The notes under the pieces: generated by a model
The model's database searches: none
What the model was told of the DNA's origin: nothing
The model's input: the letters and a program-made list of their open reading frames with translations, nothing else
Source of the DNA: Paracentrotus lividus
Lineage: Eukaryota; Echinodermata; Echinoidea; Camarodonta; Echinidae
DNA: 64,000 bases
Direction of reading: 5' to 3'
Assembly (NCBI GenBank): GCA_940671915.1
Contig: CALNVZ010002100.1
Location: 3,860,216-3,924,215, forward strand
Part shown: positions 13,901 through 29,700 of the stretch, one piece after another
Numbering within the stretch: position 1 is the stretch's first letter
How the letters are laid out: every line of letters begins with the position of its first letter
Program-made: the position numbers and the translations under genes

Positions 13901-16900
13901 GAATTCAGGTAAAAGCAGCAGAGTAGCACCGCTCGCGTTGTGCGTTGCGCAACTCGTGAATAGGGTGGGGGGGGGTCGGAAAAACGTATAGTCCAGTTTT
14001 TCCCTAGGGAAAAAATGTACTATGCGTGACGTCATGAAGAAAAACGAACTATTTCTTGAGAAACGTTTTTCTTAGTTTAAACTATTCTTTTTCTCCTTGT
14101 GTACACTCTCAATGCAAACAATCTTAGATAAGGGATATAATACAAAATATTGCCTATACAATATAGATTGCTATGTTATGCATAAAGAAATTTTAGGCAT
14201 ATTTTGGACACAAGAGAATATCATTTTACATGAGAAACTGTTTGTTATTTCAAGCAATCAAGCTCATCAAATCAATTAGAAATCTGGAAAATTTTACAAA
14301 ATATATTAAAAATTATAAACTGGAACTATTAAGGTAACATCTAAGTTTTAGTACAAACTGGAGAAAAACAGCAACAATCATTTACTTTAGAGATACAATT
14401 CAATTTTGATCATGATGTATTGATATCCAATAAAGCATACTCTAAAAATAAATGTCTTGATATGGATCTGAATTATGTCTATGCTATCATTTTACATTGT
14501 GTGGGAGGCTTCATTCAATCTCTGCCATTTTACAAAAATGTATCTTCAAAAGAGTGTTTTCAAATATTTTTATGTTGTTTGTCCTCCATCTTTGGAAAGC
14601 GTAGGTGGATAGGGTATAGAATCAACTCATATCTTATTTCCTGAGGATTTGAAAAAGAAAACACAGAAGTAGTCTCACATTATATTAGTTCTAAAAGGTT
14701 GTTCAGGATTATATTTTATAAAATGCTCAAGAATTAGTTCTCTAAATTTCCATTTTCTATCATAAAGACTTTTGGGCATGTAATAACTTCCATATGGCAG
14801 ACTATTTTGTTTTTCATTGGACAAACTTAATTAATGTATATAAATTTTTTATGTATAGGACTTGCAATGGTTAAGCATTGGAGTGTGTGTGTGTGTGGTG
14901 TGTGGGGGGGGGTGGTAGGACGACTTCTCAAATTTAAAGGTATCCCTGTTCTACTGTGACATTTCTGCTTCTGTTAACTCCTAAACTTGGCCATAAGCAT
15001 GATCTGAGAGAAAGTGAGGAGGGGGATGTAAACATTGGGATATATTCCATCTGATTTTCTATGTTTGTATTATCAGCACATGTCTTTTGCTTTGCAAAAT
15101 ATGCTTAGAAGGAGAGGATGGGGGGGGGGGGCGGGAGTACTCTGATTTTACTTGGCTGTTGTATACATGTTATAAGCAAGCTAAGCAATCACCTGTCCTG
15201 GTCTAGTCTGTATATTCAGAACACACTTTGCTGATGAAGAAGTGACGAAACCGCGCTTCTTCTACATTTACATAGAATCAATTGATTGTTTTCATCCCCT
15301 AGCCTGACATGCATTAATGTGTCAAGGAAGGGTGCTTTACTTAGCCATATTCACATTGCTTGTCATTCTAGAGTCCAAATAGGCTTCAAAATTTAGAGGA
15401 ATGATGATCAGTTCTGTGGGATAGATATAATGAATAACAATAAAAAAAAACATATGAAGTGAAAGAGATTTGTGTGTTCTTTATTGATTTACTAATGAAC
15501 ACAACTATTATACGTTTGAAAAAGTATTGAAATTGGATTGGACATGCATCAGTTTAGTTCAACGGGAGAAAATCTGTTCTTCAGCCTCAAGTATTGAAAG
15601 ATGAAAGATGACATGCATGTCTACATGTCTGATAAGGATATAAAAGGAACTTGATGTAGGACATAAGCCTATATAAATAAAGATAAAGATTATCAAAGTA
15701 TGTCTGATTATAAATGCACATGTGAATGAAAATCAATGATTGTTGCTGCAGTTGGCCCCTCTACATTTTTAATCAACACCATCTGTGTTCTAATACTTGA
15801 TTAAGTAACGAAGTTGTTAGAAAACATCAACAACCTGTATGCTTCTAATCCTTTCATGCCCAAAGACTTCAAAATACCAAACAAAAATTTTCTACGAATC
15901 CTTTCCCTCCTAAAATTAGTGTTGTCCTATGTTTATGGATAAGAGAGAGGATTCCCTTTCTTTCATCATAATCTTGCCTCCCAGCTCTCCATGAAACTAT
16001 TCTATACAGTACTAATGTAAATTAAGCTTAAAGTAATGCCACATATCCAGACTAATCTGTTAAAGATTCATGTATGGCATTTCAAAGACACCATACTGTA
16101 TTGCGGACGTAAGGCAGCTAGGGAGAGGGTATAGGAGTGTGTTCAATGTTCATTTTCAAATTTAAACACCAACATGAATCATGATACAAAACACAAAATA
16201 CATACGCGATCAGCGTGTCAAAAATTTAAAGCTGATTATACATCCATCGTCTTTAAATTCCCTGCTCTCAAAAACAAACATCGGCGCTTTCCACTGCGAG
16301 AACACATTTAAATACGTTTGAAAACTTAATTGTGTTCAGTGTCGCATTTTGTTGCATTCGCGATGCTCAAGGTCGTAAAATCAAAGCCAATCGTGATTCA
16401 AAAAGCATCTTTTTCGGCGTTTAAATTTTCCTCCAAATGGAGATCTGAAACACGGTTATTTTCACGACTGGGAACGGGGACAATGAACACCCACTTTAAT
16501 TTGTTTATCTTATTTCAGCGTTTTGTATCATGATTCATGTTGGCGTTTAAAATTTGAAAATGAACATTGAACACACCCTAGGTAAAGGTAATTTCAGGGC
16601 ACTGACGGATGCCTAGATTAAAAGCTATCCTGTTTGCTTCATTTGTTTGTTATTTTTCTCTTCCATGCTCTAATCTATTCATAGATGTCCTACTGTCATC
16701 ACCGAAGTTCACAAGTGCATGTAGAAGAAAGTCCTTCCTGTCACTCTCACTCTGGCCTTGACATAATGATGTCATAATGAATGCACAATTTAATAATAAT
16801 AATAATAATAATAACAATAAAATATTAATTCCTTCTTGTACTATCTCAATTTACACATGGGTATTGCATAATCCACGATTTAAAAAAAATGAATAACCTT

Positions 16901-19900
16901 CAGCCTTCATTTAAAAAGCTTTGTTCAAAGGCTAGGAATGAGCGGAAAATCTAGTCTAAATATACTGCATAATTTAAAATTTTAGCATAGTTGCATAACC
17001 ATGTTTATTATTCAATTCTTGTTTATTCATCAGTGTTGTTATCTATCTATTTTACTTGTAATATTGCCCATGAAAATGCTTTAAAACATTTTGGAAAATA
17101 CAGCACCATGCTTTTGAAACATATAATATGCTTTTATAAAACAATGCTTGATATGATACATTTATTTCATTTGTAATAATATCAATAATAAAAAAAAAAC
17201 ACCCACCAGAAAGAGTAATAAAAACATTACATACATGATACATAAACACTACCAAATAACAAGTTCATTTCCTTCGACTATGCTCGTTATATTGATATGG
17301 TTATTAAAGTAGTCATATTAATTATGTCTTTAATTAATACTTCCTTTCAATGCTGCTTGGCAAGATCAAATTCTACTCAAGTTTGGTGTCAAGTAGTCAT
17401 GGATAATTCTCTTCAAGTTTAACATTGCTGTCATTCATCCTTGTTCACATATGAGTCATCACTTGTATTGACAGGAATGTAATGTCATATTTGACACAGA
17501 CTTCACTCTCATATGAAGCACAAAACAGGCTTCTCAAACTTTTTTATTTATAGTAAACACACACGTTTGTGATCTTTAACAGTATAACTATAAGAAAGAG
17601 GAAATGCGGTCTCTAGAGTTTAGATCTTGTCTGGTGTAAATTTCTAGTTTAAAACAAATTTTAAAAGCAGTGAATATTCATTTCTCTGATTATATTCATG
17701 ATGATGGTGGCTAAATAAACTAGTAATGTATCATATTACAAGAAAGAAATATAATAATAATAATAATAATACTATTGTTTATTATGCGATTTTTCCCGTA
17801 GCGGCCCAAAGCACTTAAAACATAGACAGATAGAGATAGAGAGAGATATATATATATATATACAAAAACAAAAACAAAACAACCCAGATGTATAATTGAG
17901 AACGGGGTTGAAATATACAGACACAAATCTGTGGTAAGGCAAGGGGATTCTTCCATTGATCACACCAACAAATTAGGGATAGATTCCCATATCAGATGGC
18001 ATAATTATTCAGTGCACTGATTTATTATTGAGGATATGAAAGATAGTGCCCATAAATTATAACTCATGTAAGATTATAACCACGGTGCAACTCCATGGAT
18101 TGGTAGGCTTAGAAAGGGAGTGGCTGAATTGTTGGAATAATGACCTGCTTCTAAACCAGATGGGGGAAAGTAGACTAATATGAAATACAAAATACATGAA
18201 TAAAGATACAGTTGTTTGCTTGATATTTAAATGTAAAACAGCACAAAACAAATTCATTAAGAAGAGTAAATTCGCTATGTATTCAGAGTGTTATTTTGGT
18301 GTATTATTCATAATTTCATCTCATCCAATATATGGCAATACATGGTTGGGAAGATATACAAATAATAAACAGAGCATGCATAGAGAGGCTTATCATTACT
18401 AAGAAATGAACTTGCAAAGTCCAGGGTAAAAATTTCAGTTTTGGGGAAAATGGAATATGTTTTGACATTTAACCCTGATGTGGATGTATTCATTTAATGA
18501 AAGGAAATTAATTCAGCTCGACCGCTTTCATCATCAGATATGCAAAGTCATCATCTAGTAGAGGAACATTTAGGATTATTCTACAATATTCACTATTTCA
18601 CATGAATTCTCTGCCCTACTTAAAGTCTTCAACATATCATGTTAGGTTCAAAATGTCACCAGATGCATTACCATTTTTTAGCATGCCCAAGTTTGGAGGT
18701 ATCAATGGCATCATAAATTTTATGTTTTGCTTTAAAAATTTATGTTTTGCCTGAAAAAAAAAATGCTATCCTTAAACCTGACATATGTGAATAAAGGTGA
18801 CATTGAAAAATGTGAATACAAAGATGTAAGGTTCTATCTTTCGACAACAAGAACATTTGCACTACTCCAGTCAAATATAATTTTCTTAAAGTGTGACCCC
18901 CCAAAAATGCATCTGAATTCTTAATTACCCACTTTTTCAAGAGAAATATTATGGAACTCATTTGTAAATGTAGTTATCATGCACCAAATTTCATAGTCAG
19001 GTTATGTAACAATTTCATAATGATTTCTTGACACATAAAAAAAACCAATGTTTGTTTGTAAAGTTATATATATATGTTCACATCATATAATTCATCATAC
19101 AATTCAAGCCAAGACAGTAAGATAAAGATTAATACTGCATATAATTATATCTCCTTCAAATAAAGTAATATATTGAAGACTGGAGCTTTTAACCTTTGAT
19201 TCACATAAATTTCCAAAAAGAATGGTCGAAGGGAAAGAGTGATATATCATGATGATTTAATTGCCCAGATGTCAAGAGTATATTCTCATGGCCCAACAAT
19301 ACTAATTACTACTATTGATCACCATAGAACTATAATGAACCCCCTATGTCGATTATAGCTAACAGATTGTGCTAGAGGAATGCACTGTAATGGTTCTTGA
19401 TGTAATGCTTAGGGGTGTATTGATCAACAACATAGTCAATAATACCCTGGAGCATGCAGATATGTTTATCTTCATAATTACAAGCCCCATTTTAGATGCA
19501 TGGCATGGTCAATAATTCGTATCACTTTTCTGGATTGGAGATTGTGTAATATGTATGCATACTAAAATGAGGAAAGGGGGTCAAGAATTTTGGTTATCGT
19601 TTAGATAATGAATCTGTGTAGTATTGCCACAAAATCTTGTTGAAAAGTATAAATACTGGACATCATCATATTGCTGGTGGTAATGCTAATGACATGTGCT
19701 AATAATGCACAAGTTTCATTAAAAATATATTTTCAAAGCTCACAATTCTGTTTAATAACTATCATGCAAAATTGACCAAATGACCAAAGTGAGTACCAGT
19801 ATAATTGTGAGGGCCACACAACTGATCTTATAGAGATAGAGGGAAATATGAAAAGATGGACAGCAAAGTGAGATCTAAGCCAAGAGGGACAGCAATATAG

Positions 19901-20224
19901 AAAAAACCCTAAAAATATGATTGGGGGGGGGGTGGAGGGGCTTTATTAAATAAGTTTATACATTTAATTAGCTTCAGGTGTTGCTCATTTAAGGACACGT
20001 TTTTCTATTTCTTTTAAAACTGATTACATCCTCACGAAGAGACATTTTTATCATTTACGGTGTATTCATGTTTCAAGATTGTAACCACATTGGATTGTGT
20101 CTGTAACATGACAACGTAACATGATATATAAGAGATAACTTGAATCAGTACATACGATTGTCCCGTGGGGCTTCTGTTTAAAAAAAACCATGAAGATCAA
20201 ATTAAATGTCATAGCAAGAGCTCG

Positions 20225-20299
<75 letters not shown>

Positions 20300-21268
20300 G
20301 AAAGAGTGAACAGGATAAACAAAAGACAATTGAATAAGATAAATTGAGTGAGATAGAGAGAGAGAGAGAGTAAACAAGACAATGTAAATAACAGAAAGTT
20401 ATAGACTGAAGGTAAAAAAAAACGGGATAAGAGAAAGTGAGAGAGAGAGAGAGAGAAAGAAAGAAGGTAAAAAAAGAAGAAAATGTTATAAGAAAAAGTG
20501 AGAGAGACAGAGGGAGAGAGAAGGTAAAATAAGACAACAGAACAAGAGATAGAGAGAGTCAAGGTAAATATAACAATGGAATATGAGAAAGTTGAAAGTG
20601 GATATGTAAGGACCGTACACTATGATGTTTTCGGGGGTTTTCACAAAAAAAAAAAGATGAAAAGAACTATTCTCAATAGATGAATCATGCCGCAATGCTT
20701 TTTACCTCTTGCCGCTGTGTCTGGACCTAAAATAGCATCTTCAGAAGGGTTGTTGATTCAACTACAGAGAAAAATGCCCAAAGCAAATATTTCAATTCAT
20801 GCATATGTCCTTGCTTATATTTCTCCTAGCTTGTTTTTCCTCATATTCGATGCTCCTGAAATAAGTTCAATTGTGTAGGACTCATTAAAAAAAATCCACC
20901 GTGACATTCAGGCGTCAGCCAGTGGAGGGGGGGGGGGGGGGGGGTGGAGAGAAACTAAAATGGCAGAATTTCATTGCAATCCATCGTATTGAGTATTAGA
21001 AGAGACTTTGCCAACTTGTTGCAGAAACTAGAACTAATATGTTAATCATGGATTTCACTGATGTTATTAACACACTTGGAACGCTCATGATTTATCACAC
21101 ACTGACTCAAAAAGTGCCTGGATATCACTGTGTCATAATGTTAGTGAGCAAATGCTATCTTTAAATTTAAGTAAATTTCAATAATAGAGTTGGGTTTAAC
21201 ATCATAAAGGAGCACTTAAAATGATGACCAGACAAGATCAAGACAGGATTACCTTTTATTCCAAACCC

Positions 21269-21299
<31 letters not shown>

Positions 21300-24200
21300 A
21301 CCACTGTTAGATATATTTAGATGGTAACATCTACCACATTCATACTTTGAAACCCCAACATTCAATAGGCCTACCATGTGCTACATCAAATGAAAGGATC
21401 CCTTTGATATGATAACCAGAGTTTATTTTCCATTTCGACCATGCTGAGCTAGTCGTTGTATCTGATTCAAAAGATATGACTACATCTTTGAATTATGTGG
21501 GCCTAGATCCACAATAGGAAGAAGTCCAAGTTTATTTTTGGTAGTGATAATGATCAAGATGGCTGCCCTCCTCCCTCTGTCAGCAAATTGAATTATGTCA
21601 AGCATTCTGGTGTGCTCCCTTTGAGCTCTTGGGCATAGTCAGGGACTGGGCTGGTAGAGACACAGGGGCACTCCCAAGGCATCCATGTTAGTTGGAGTGT
21701 TGTATAATGGCGTAGTGCCTTATGAACAGAGAGCTCTGGAATATTAAAATACAAAAAGGGATGGGTGGGGGGGGGTACCTGAAACCAATGAATTAAGATA
21801 TAGGAATGAATACATTTAGTCTTTAGAGATTGTTGTTAAACATCAAAGTTTTAAACACTAATTCTACTTTTCAAAAGGAATGAACTCATTGTTCTCATTT
21901 TCTCAGTTGTATTCATCATAGTCTCAATATGACAAATAGGAAAGAAATGAGAAAGTTTGATCTTGGTTAATTTTGGCAAGGATGATCACAAATTTTCTTA
22001 TTAAGTAGAGTACATCGCGAGAAAAACTATATACCTTAATTTTCTAGCAATTATTGTCAATCAGTAATGGTATTTAGACTTATACCTATTTAGGTTTAGA
22101 TTATTATCCATGATGTTATTAGTTGTTAGACATCTATTCCCCCTTCTACCCCTCCCTTAAATCAAATAATTCATCTCTAAATTGAAAGTTCCCCTTGTTT
22201 CATCCCTCAGCTTCTCCACTGCTGTTCTCGCTATACATATCACTAGCCGCCCATCCTATATGCAGGTGCAAAGAGAAGTGTCAGAGTAACTAACAAATCT
22301 GTGTTTTGAAGACATCAAGCACATGGTAATAGGTAGCCTTTAATCCTAGTTCCAATCTCTTAGTATGTCTCAAGATTTATTGTATGTTACTCTGAACTTC
22401 ACACCCATTTAACTGAACTAGATATGTGATTACATTCTAGATTATTCTTACTGTTCATTAGCTTTGGTCATAACTTCTAGCAATAACAAATTAGTTGATC
22501 CAAAGCAAAAAGAGAGCATATAGCAACATTCATCCTCTGTATTTTTTGTTTCTATCATTACAACAATTTTATTTTGAAAGTTTTTACTTTGGGTTATGTG
22601 AAAAATAAAACAAAAAATATTATGGACAGCAATTTTGATACAAATGGAAGAAAAAATACAATAAAAATAAAACAATTGCAAGAAAATACACACAGTCTTG
22701 TTTTAATAAATAAAATTGAATTTCAGATATTCCTCCAATATGTTGATTTTCTATCATGCAGGCTTTGATATTTAACACATGCAATCACATCACAAATAAC
22801 CAATTTCCTTTGCATTGAAATCTTGTTTTATCCAATTAGATGCTTATCCATCATGCATCAACATGCACTAGCAATCAAAGTGACACTAGTTTATATAGTA
22901 TCAGCTTACAATAACCATGTATCTAGTAATTGGTTTACTGCTTTTAGTGCTTAATACCAGTATGAAGGGTTGTATACCATAGGCCTACCATAATATCTTT
23001 AAACACAGTCATGTAAAGTAAATTTTCTTTCCCTGCTTTATTTTCAACATACATCATTTACAGTAAGATAACCTTTTAGAACTTTTCGTGGACTGTTTCG
23101 GAGGGACAGCATACCATGTACCAAATGCCAAAGAGGAGCATTCGCATTCCTATTCATTTTATCTCTGCCTCCTCTCGATATAGCCTCAATAAAGTAATGC
23201 AGCTTCTATCTATTCCCAATTGCAAAATGAATATAGTTAGCGATTTAGAGAGATGGCCTGGCTTCATTTTTGTCCAAGGTTAACTAAAATTAGCATCCCT
23301 GATTGGTATTGAATGAATATGGCCTTCCACTTGTATTCATCCATCTTATTTCATATAAGCTCAGTCACACCGCTGCACCAACCCCAGACCGACGTCAAAC
23401 CGACCATTAACTTGCCATTGAGAGTAATGTTATTTTTCTCTGGTCTTGGGTCGATCTGGGATCGGTTTCACCGGTGTAACTCTGGCATCAGACAGAGGAA
23501 CACATTTCTCTATCATCATCTCTCACTCTGTGTTCACCATCTGTCAAATGGTATTAATGTCTTCCTGATGGTATAGAAAACACAGAGGATAGGATTCTAA
23601 AGGATGGGACTTGTTAGCAGGTGCATTGATTGTTGTGTCTAATCTAGGATATAGGAAGAATTCACTTCATTCATTAAAATCAAATGAAGATGTATTAAAG
23701 GTGCACATATGAATAAATAAATATTGTCAAAAAAGAAAGAAAAAAAAAATGAAAAGGGAAGTATGCTGGTTGGTTTTTTGGTTGATTGGTTGATAGGATA
23801 TTAACCAGCATTTACAGACAATCAGATATGATTATTTACATCTGGGATCAAACTTTAAATGTCACGATCTGAGAGACGGACTGTGATCCATCCGTATCAG
23901 TTTGTAGGCAAATTCAAAGAGTTGACAGTGAACATTAGCGCTTGACCAACTCCTGTATCATCCCTTAATCAAGTCAAACTTGATTTATATTATACAGCAT
24001 CATATTGTTAGAGATATTCTTTATGAGATGTATTTTAGATATCAATTCTGATTTGAATATTGAATTCATCTTATTTCTTTTAAAAAAAGAAAGAATATTG
24101 ACTTGTTTCTGATGGATAAGTAAACGATTTTCAGTAAAATACATGGCGTTCAGAAAGTAGCAAATTATTAACAGTAATACATAAGAGAAGGGACTTGAAT

Positions 24201-26679
24201 TCATTTTTTGTGATATGTGCTATACAAGAATGGTTCATTATTATTTTTATTAGAAAGTAGAGATACACAATTCTATAGTGAGGGAAAGTTTAGAGCTGGC
24301 AGGGTATTTCTGCGAGGAGATATTATATAATCTCTCAGCATATCATTGTGCCTTGATAATGGAAAGTAATTGAGACAGCACTGTCTGTATAGACTGACAA
24401 AATGTGTAGTAGTAATGGATGATAATGACACACTAGGAATATATCTGCATGTAAATAATGTAGTAGTAATGGATGGTCTATACATGAATAATTGGTAATA
24501 TGGGAATGCTACCATCATCAGCCCTGCTGATTATTGATTATACTTATGTATAATTAACACATGCATTACATCATACATAGCTGTCAGAAATATATATGTA
24601 TATGCATACATATACATTTGAGACATACTTTGTAGAGATGAGAAGATAGAAAAATATGAACAAAAGGCTTGCTTCAAGGCTAACATTAATCATTTTCTGC
24701 ATAATATATGACAGGTCTCTACCATTGCATTTGATATTCATCTTTTCACACCAGGCTTAAACAGGCTCCACAGACATTAACAGTTCTCATATTATGTATC
24801 ACTTTCATTGGTCCATGATAAATTGCTCATTTAGAAGCATGAGACTCATGAATAATATTTTGTTTGAATGTTATACAATTAAATGTGAGGAACTTGACAG
24901 ATCTATTGTGTGAAGATAGATGTCAAAGTGATCAACATCATTATGTGGTGGAAAGGTTGTGATAGAAAGAAAATTGATCAGGGAAAATAATTTGAAAATA
25001 ATGCATAGCTCTGTATTGTGTTCAATTATTTCCACAGTTTGATTCATTATGTATTTAGAAATATCATAGCAAGTTCATTTTCTTAATATAAACTTGAAAA
25101 AGGTTCATTTTTTCAAGTCAACATACCTGTTGGCATCAACTATTTTGGCAGGTTTTAAAAAAGCTTGCATTTTGGAGCTTTGTTCATCAATATGATAATG
25201 ATATAGAGAACTAAAGAGTATTAAAACTATTAGGTGTTACATGAAATGCTGTTAGCATTACTATGGCACACTGAATCATGCTCTTAATAAGTTTTCACTA
25301 CTATTATTATTATTAATCAGAATAATACACATGGGGTATTGGAATACATAGTATCTACCCCTCTGTTCTCATCCCCTTTACATCTTCACAAATCCTAATT
25401 TCTCTCCTTCACAAAAGTGATTGGTATTCCCACGAGACTTCCCTCTCCGAGAAAGATTTGTTTGAAGATCCTTCCCTCTCTCTCTCCAAGAAAGATTTGT
25501 TTGAAGATGCAGGTGAATTAGAATTTAGGGGCTCATCTAGGTCAAGCAGCATATCTATCACATGATCATCCTCGGAGAGTGAGGTGCTGCACTAGCTTGA
25601 GCTAAAGAAAATAGCGTATGTGCTATAAGTGGATCAGGGAAAAAAACAGAAAAAAGAAACCTGTGCTCCACTAGCCCGAGCTAAAAAAAATAGCACGATA
25701 ATTGGTGGATCAGGGAAAAAAAATCTGAAAAACAAAACCAGTGCTGCACTAGCTCAAGGTTGAGCTAAAGTTTCACACTAATCACCTAACCTGACCTTGA
25801 ACAAACAAAACCTGATGTGAATTGTGCAACTGGTAACTACCGCTAGCAATATACATGCACAGGTGGGGGTTTGACTTATCTCAAGCTAGAGCAGCACCAT
25901 GCAAAAGCCACAAACTAGCTCGAGTTTTGTTTTTCAAAAAGCCCAAGATGACTCAGGCTGAAATTTCTTCCAATTTACTGTGTTATTTGAGAGAAAAAGC
26001 CTGACCCCTGTTATTGGGTTAATTCATTGGATCACATACAGTGCTATCAAATTAGCTCGAGCTAGTGCAGCACCGGTTAGTGTGCTGGATGAAGTTCTCC
26101 TTCGGCTCGATTCATCCCCTAAGGAATGTTCTCTTCCTAGAGCCATAATGGTGTTACCCCCATGTGCTTGTACAAAGAGTTAATGCCCTTATTACACCAG
26201 GCAGACAATATAGCACATACATAGAGACACATGTTCCCCATATGGATTCATGGGTGATATTGATCTCAAACAGAAGATTTCTGTCTAAGGAAAGGATTGT
26301 CTTCTAGTTCAGGCTGGTTTTGTATTGAAACATGGATGAAACATGATGAATTAAAATCTGCTGCCAATTACCCTGTATTCTATGTTAGGAACAGTAATGC
26401 CATCTTTATGTTGGATGTTGGAGGATGTATTAACTTGTCAGGTTAGGGATCATTTAAGAGGTATGAGGAAAGTAGGGGATATCACTGCTGATAGAAACTA
26501 ACTTCATATCTTATGAAGCAAACACTAGTATTAGCACAATTTTTTAATCCATATGAGCAATTGGAAATTTAGTAAATATTGAACTCAAAGATTCCCTTTT
26601 TGCTTAAAAATCCAAATTGCATAATCTTCTGTTGGAGTTATACACCAAGATTCTTGATCAGCAGAGAACCCCCCCCCCC

Positions 26680-26734
<55 letters not shown>

Positions 26735-26738
26735 AAAA

Positions 26739-26781
<43 letters not shown>

Positions 26782-29700
26782 TAAGATCAAAAAAATTATT
26801 GTAATTCAAACTATATTGGTATAATATTTTTGTCCTCTTACGACATTCTAAGAGCAGTGAGCATTCTCCTGCTGCCAAAGGTCGGAAGAAAGGTCTTCTT
26901 TATTAGTGTTTCATTCTTGTGAATCAATGTATGTGATTGAAGGCCTAACATTGATGACCTCACTATCATGTCTGCACCCAGAGGCTGAACATGATTGTCT
27001 GTTGACTTGGTGTCAACGTTAGAGGTTGAAGTCACTTAGGATTATTAAATTTTGACTCCATTCACTGTCATCTCCTGGAGAAACATTAAACTGTTTGATA
27101 ATCCTCATGCTACCTATGTGTATATTTTATAAAAATTATATTCATTATTTTCTCCTGTTGAGTGTGTGTATTAGAAGAGATGATTTAAAAAAAATATATA
27201 ATTTTGTTGCTGTTGTTAAATCCACCATAGCAATATGTTTGTTATGGCTTTTAATTAACAAAAATTCAATTTAAATGAAATAAAGCCTACCTTTCTAATA
27301 GAGAGGAAAATATGGAACCAATATTAGGCCATTACTGTCCCACAAGTACTATTGGACAATAATGTATTGATGTATCTTAAAATCTTAATCATTTATTGAC
27401 AATAAATTTGCAAATAGAACTAGAAGAGAATAAACCATCAACCCATACCAATTCATGGAATTCCATTTCCTTGTTTAGCACTACTGTATACCTACTTGTC
27501 AATTCAATAGTATCTAATTACTCCCCATACAGATCCTACCAAACCAATTGGATTTAAAACACAGACATAGTATATTACATAACAGCTTAACTCAGACATA
27601 CCATTACTAATCGAATTGATATTATGCCGAGTTCAAGCTTTAATAGCAGCTATACATACCTCACTGCAGGGAGTCATGGAAATGCCTCCACAATTTACAC
27701 ATTTCCAATTGATTGCAAGAACACAATGATTTGAGTAATTACAGAATCAACCATATATTAATCTGTCTGCTAAATTTCAATTATTTTTTTTGTCTGAAAA
27801 TTGCTTTACTTTGTAAGAGAACAGAGGGTAGGGTTACGAGTTTCATTGTATAGCAGTATGTAAATTGTTGATAGTCTTTATGTTTATTACTTTTATAAAT
27901 ATGAAGGAAAAAAATAAGATAAAAACCTATTGAAAGAATACCAAGCCCTGTTCTTTGAATGTAACAAAACACATGGTACATAATTTAAAACATTTGGCCT
28001 GCTTATCTGTTTATCATTGGAAACTTCTCCTTCCAATATTGGGTTAATCAATCTTGCATGACTCTTTTTTTGTAATTTAGTTGACAAATATGATGAACTG
28101 CCTACAAGTCTTATACCATAGATCAACCTACTTAATTTCATAACGTCTTGTTATCTATTAAGCTATCCTAACATCTTTGAATTTAAGAAGTATCAGTCAC
28201 CTAAATGTATGTAAGCAAATTTTTTAAAATATCAATTATACACATAGAACAAGAATTATTTTGTTCCTTTTATTTTACATAAACAAGACATTGGAACCAC
28301 TCACTTATTTCTACTGGTAAGACCTTTCCATCTAATTTGATTGAGATTAAGAGACATTGGAGTAGCTTGGGTCGTCAGGGGATATGGGGATTTCCAAGAG
28401 ATGCAAAATTCTTCATGTGATAAGAGACACGCAGACATGTCATGCAGGTAATTGCTCAAAACTGATCAAATATGCGTACATTCCGCCTACTCAAATTGCA
28501 CCAAATACAGTCTAGGCCTTAACTGCAGCACTGCACTGTAAACATGCAAGTTAGAGTCTCAATATTGATATACATGTTCATAAAGCCATGGTTTGAGGTA
28601 TAAGTCACCTGTCTGTGGAGCACAGGTTACATTGTTAGAATCCCTGACATGGTATCAATAACCTTTGGCAAGATATTACTATACCAAGATGAGGTTAATA
28701 AGAACTGGATGGGAAGATATGTTATTGTTGATTTTTAAAAAACTTTTTATGATGCTGGTATTCAAAATATGAATACTCATGCCAAACCACTGGCACAAGC
28801 CAAGGAAATTACTATGTGCATTGTATTTTCTGGAAAAGAGTGCCTTACAAATTTGGCTGGTATTATCATTATGTTAAAAATAATAAAGGTAGGAAAACAA
28901 TACATTCTTATCAAAGCTGATCTTGAACATAGATAATCAGTTAGTTAAAACATCTTGAAATTCTCAAATATGTTTTTTAAACATGGATTTCCTGAAAATT
29001 GTTTACATGTTTTTCTTTCGTTTCTTTAATTTCTAAGCCAATGGCACCTGTTTTTTTCTTAGGTTCGCTACATTGATATTGATTTGAATTCGAACCCAAT
29101 GGAAAATAGGTCATTCATAGCTGTATAATGTATAGCAGCTTCTACCACATGATATCAAACCTTGGCCTCATTTTACCTCCAAAGAAAACTGTTTAGAGAG
29201 GCAAGCACAGCATCTAGAAGCATCTCTTTCTAACAGCCAACAGGGGTGCCTGTGATTGGTGGAAATTACCGTGATGCGGCTCGGCCTGACAGCAGGGTAC
29301 AAGTGTACGATCAATACCACCAGACTAGAGGGGGATACAGCAAATTACATTCAGCTCCAATTCTCATTCAAACCGCAAAAAAATAAACCATTTATCTACA
29401 AATTTGATTATTGTTACCAGAAAGTGGGACGATGGTGTGAAAGAAACTCTTGAAAAGAGTGACCGAGAATTATGCCTGATAAAATGTCAAAACATGCTCA
29501 AATTCATTACCAACATAGCTCATAATGTATGGAGAAGTTTCCATTAAAAGCAATTTACTTAATAGAATATGGATTCTGTGGTTACAATGGACTAAATAAG
29601 TATCCAGGGAAAGGGATTAGGAGCAGGAAAGAAAATATTCACACTAAGAGCCTTAAAGTGATAACAAATCCCACTAAATGTCTACAAATGACTTATTGGA

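Noticed and set aside
20066..20562. Overlapping minus-strand Ser/Leu-rich frames resembling signal or membrane sequence
   Set aside because: They are translations of the GA microsatellite in two frames.
26579..26878. Lys-rich plus-strand and Phe-rich minus-strand frames
   Set aside because: They come from the poly-A tract and AAAAC repeats.
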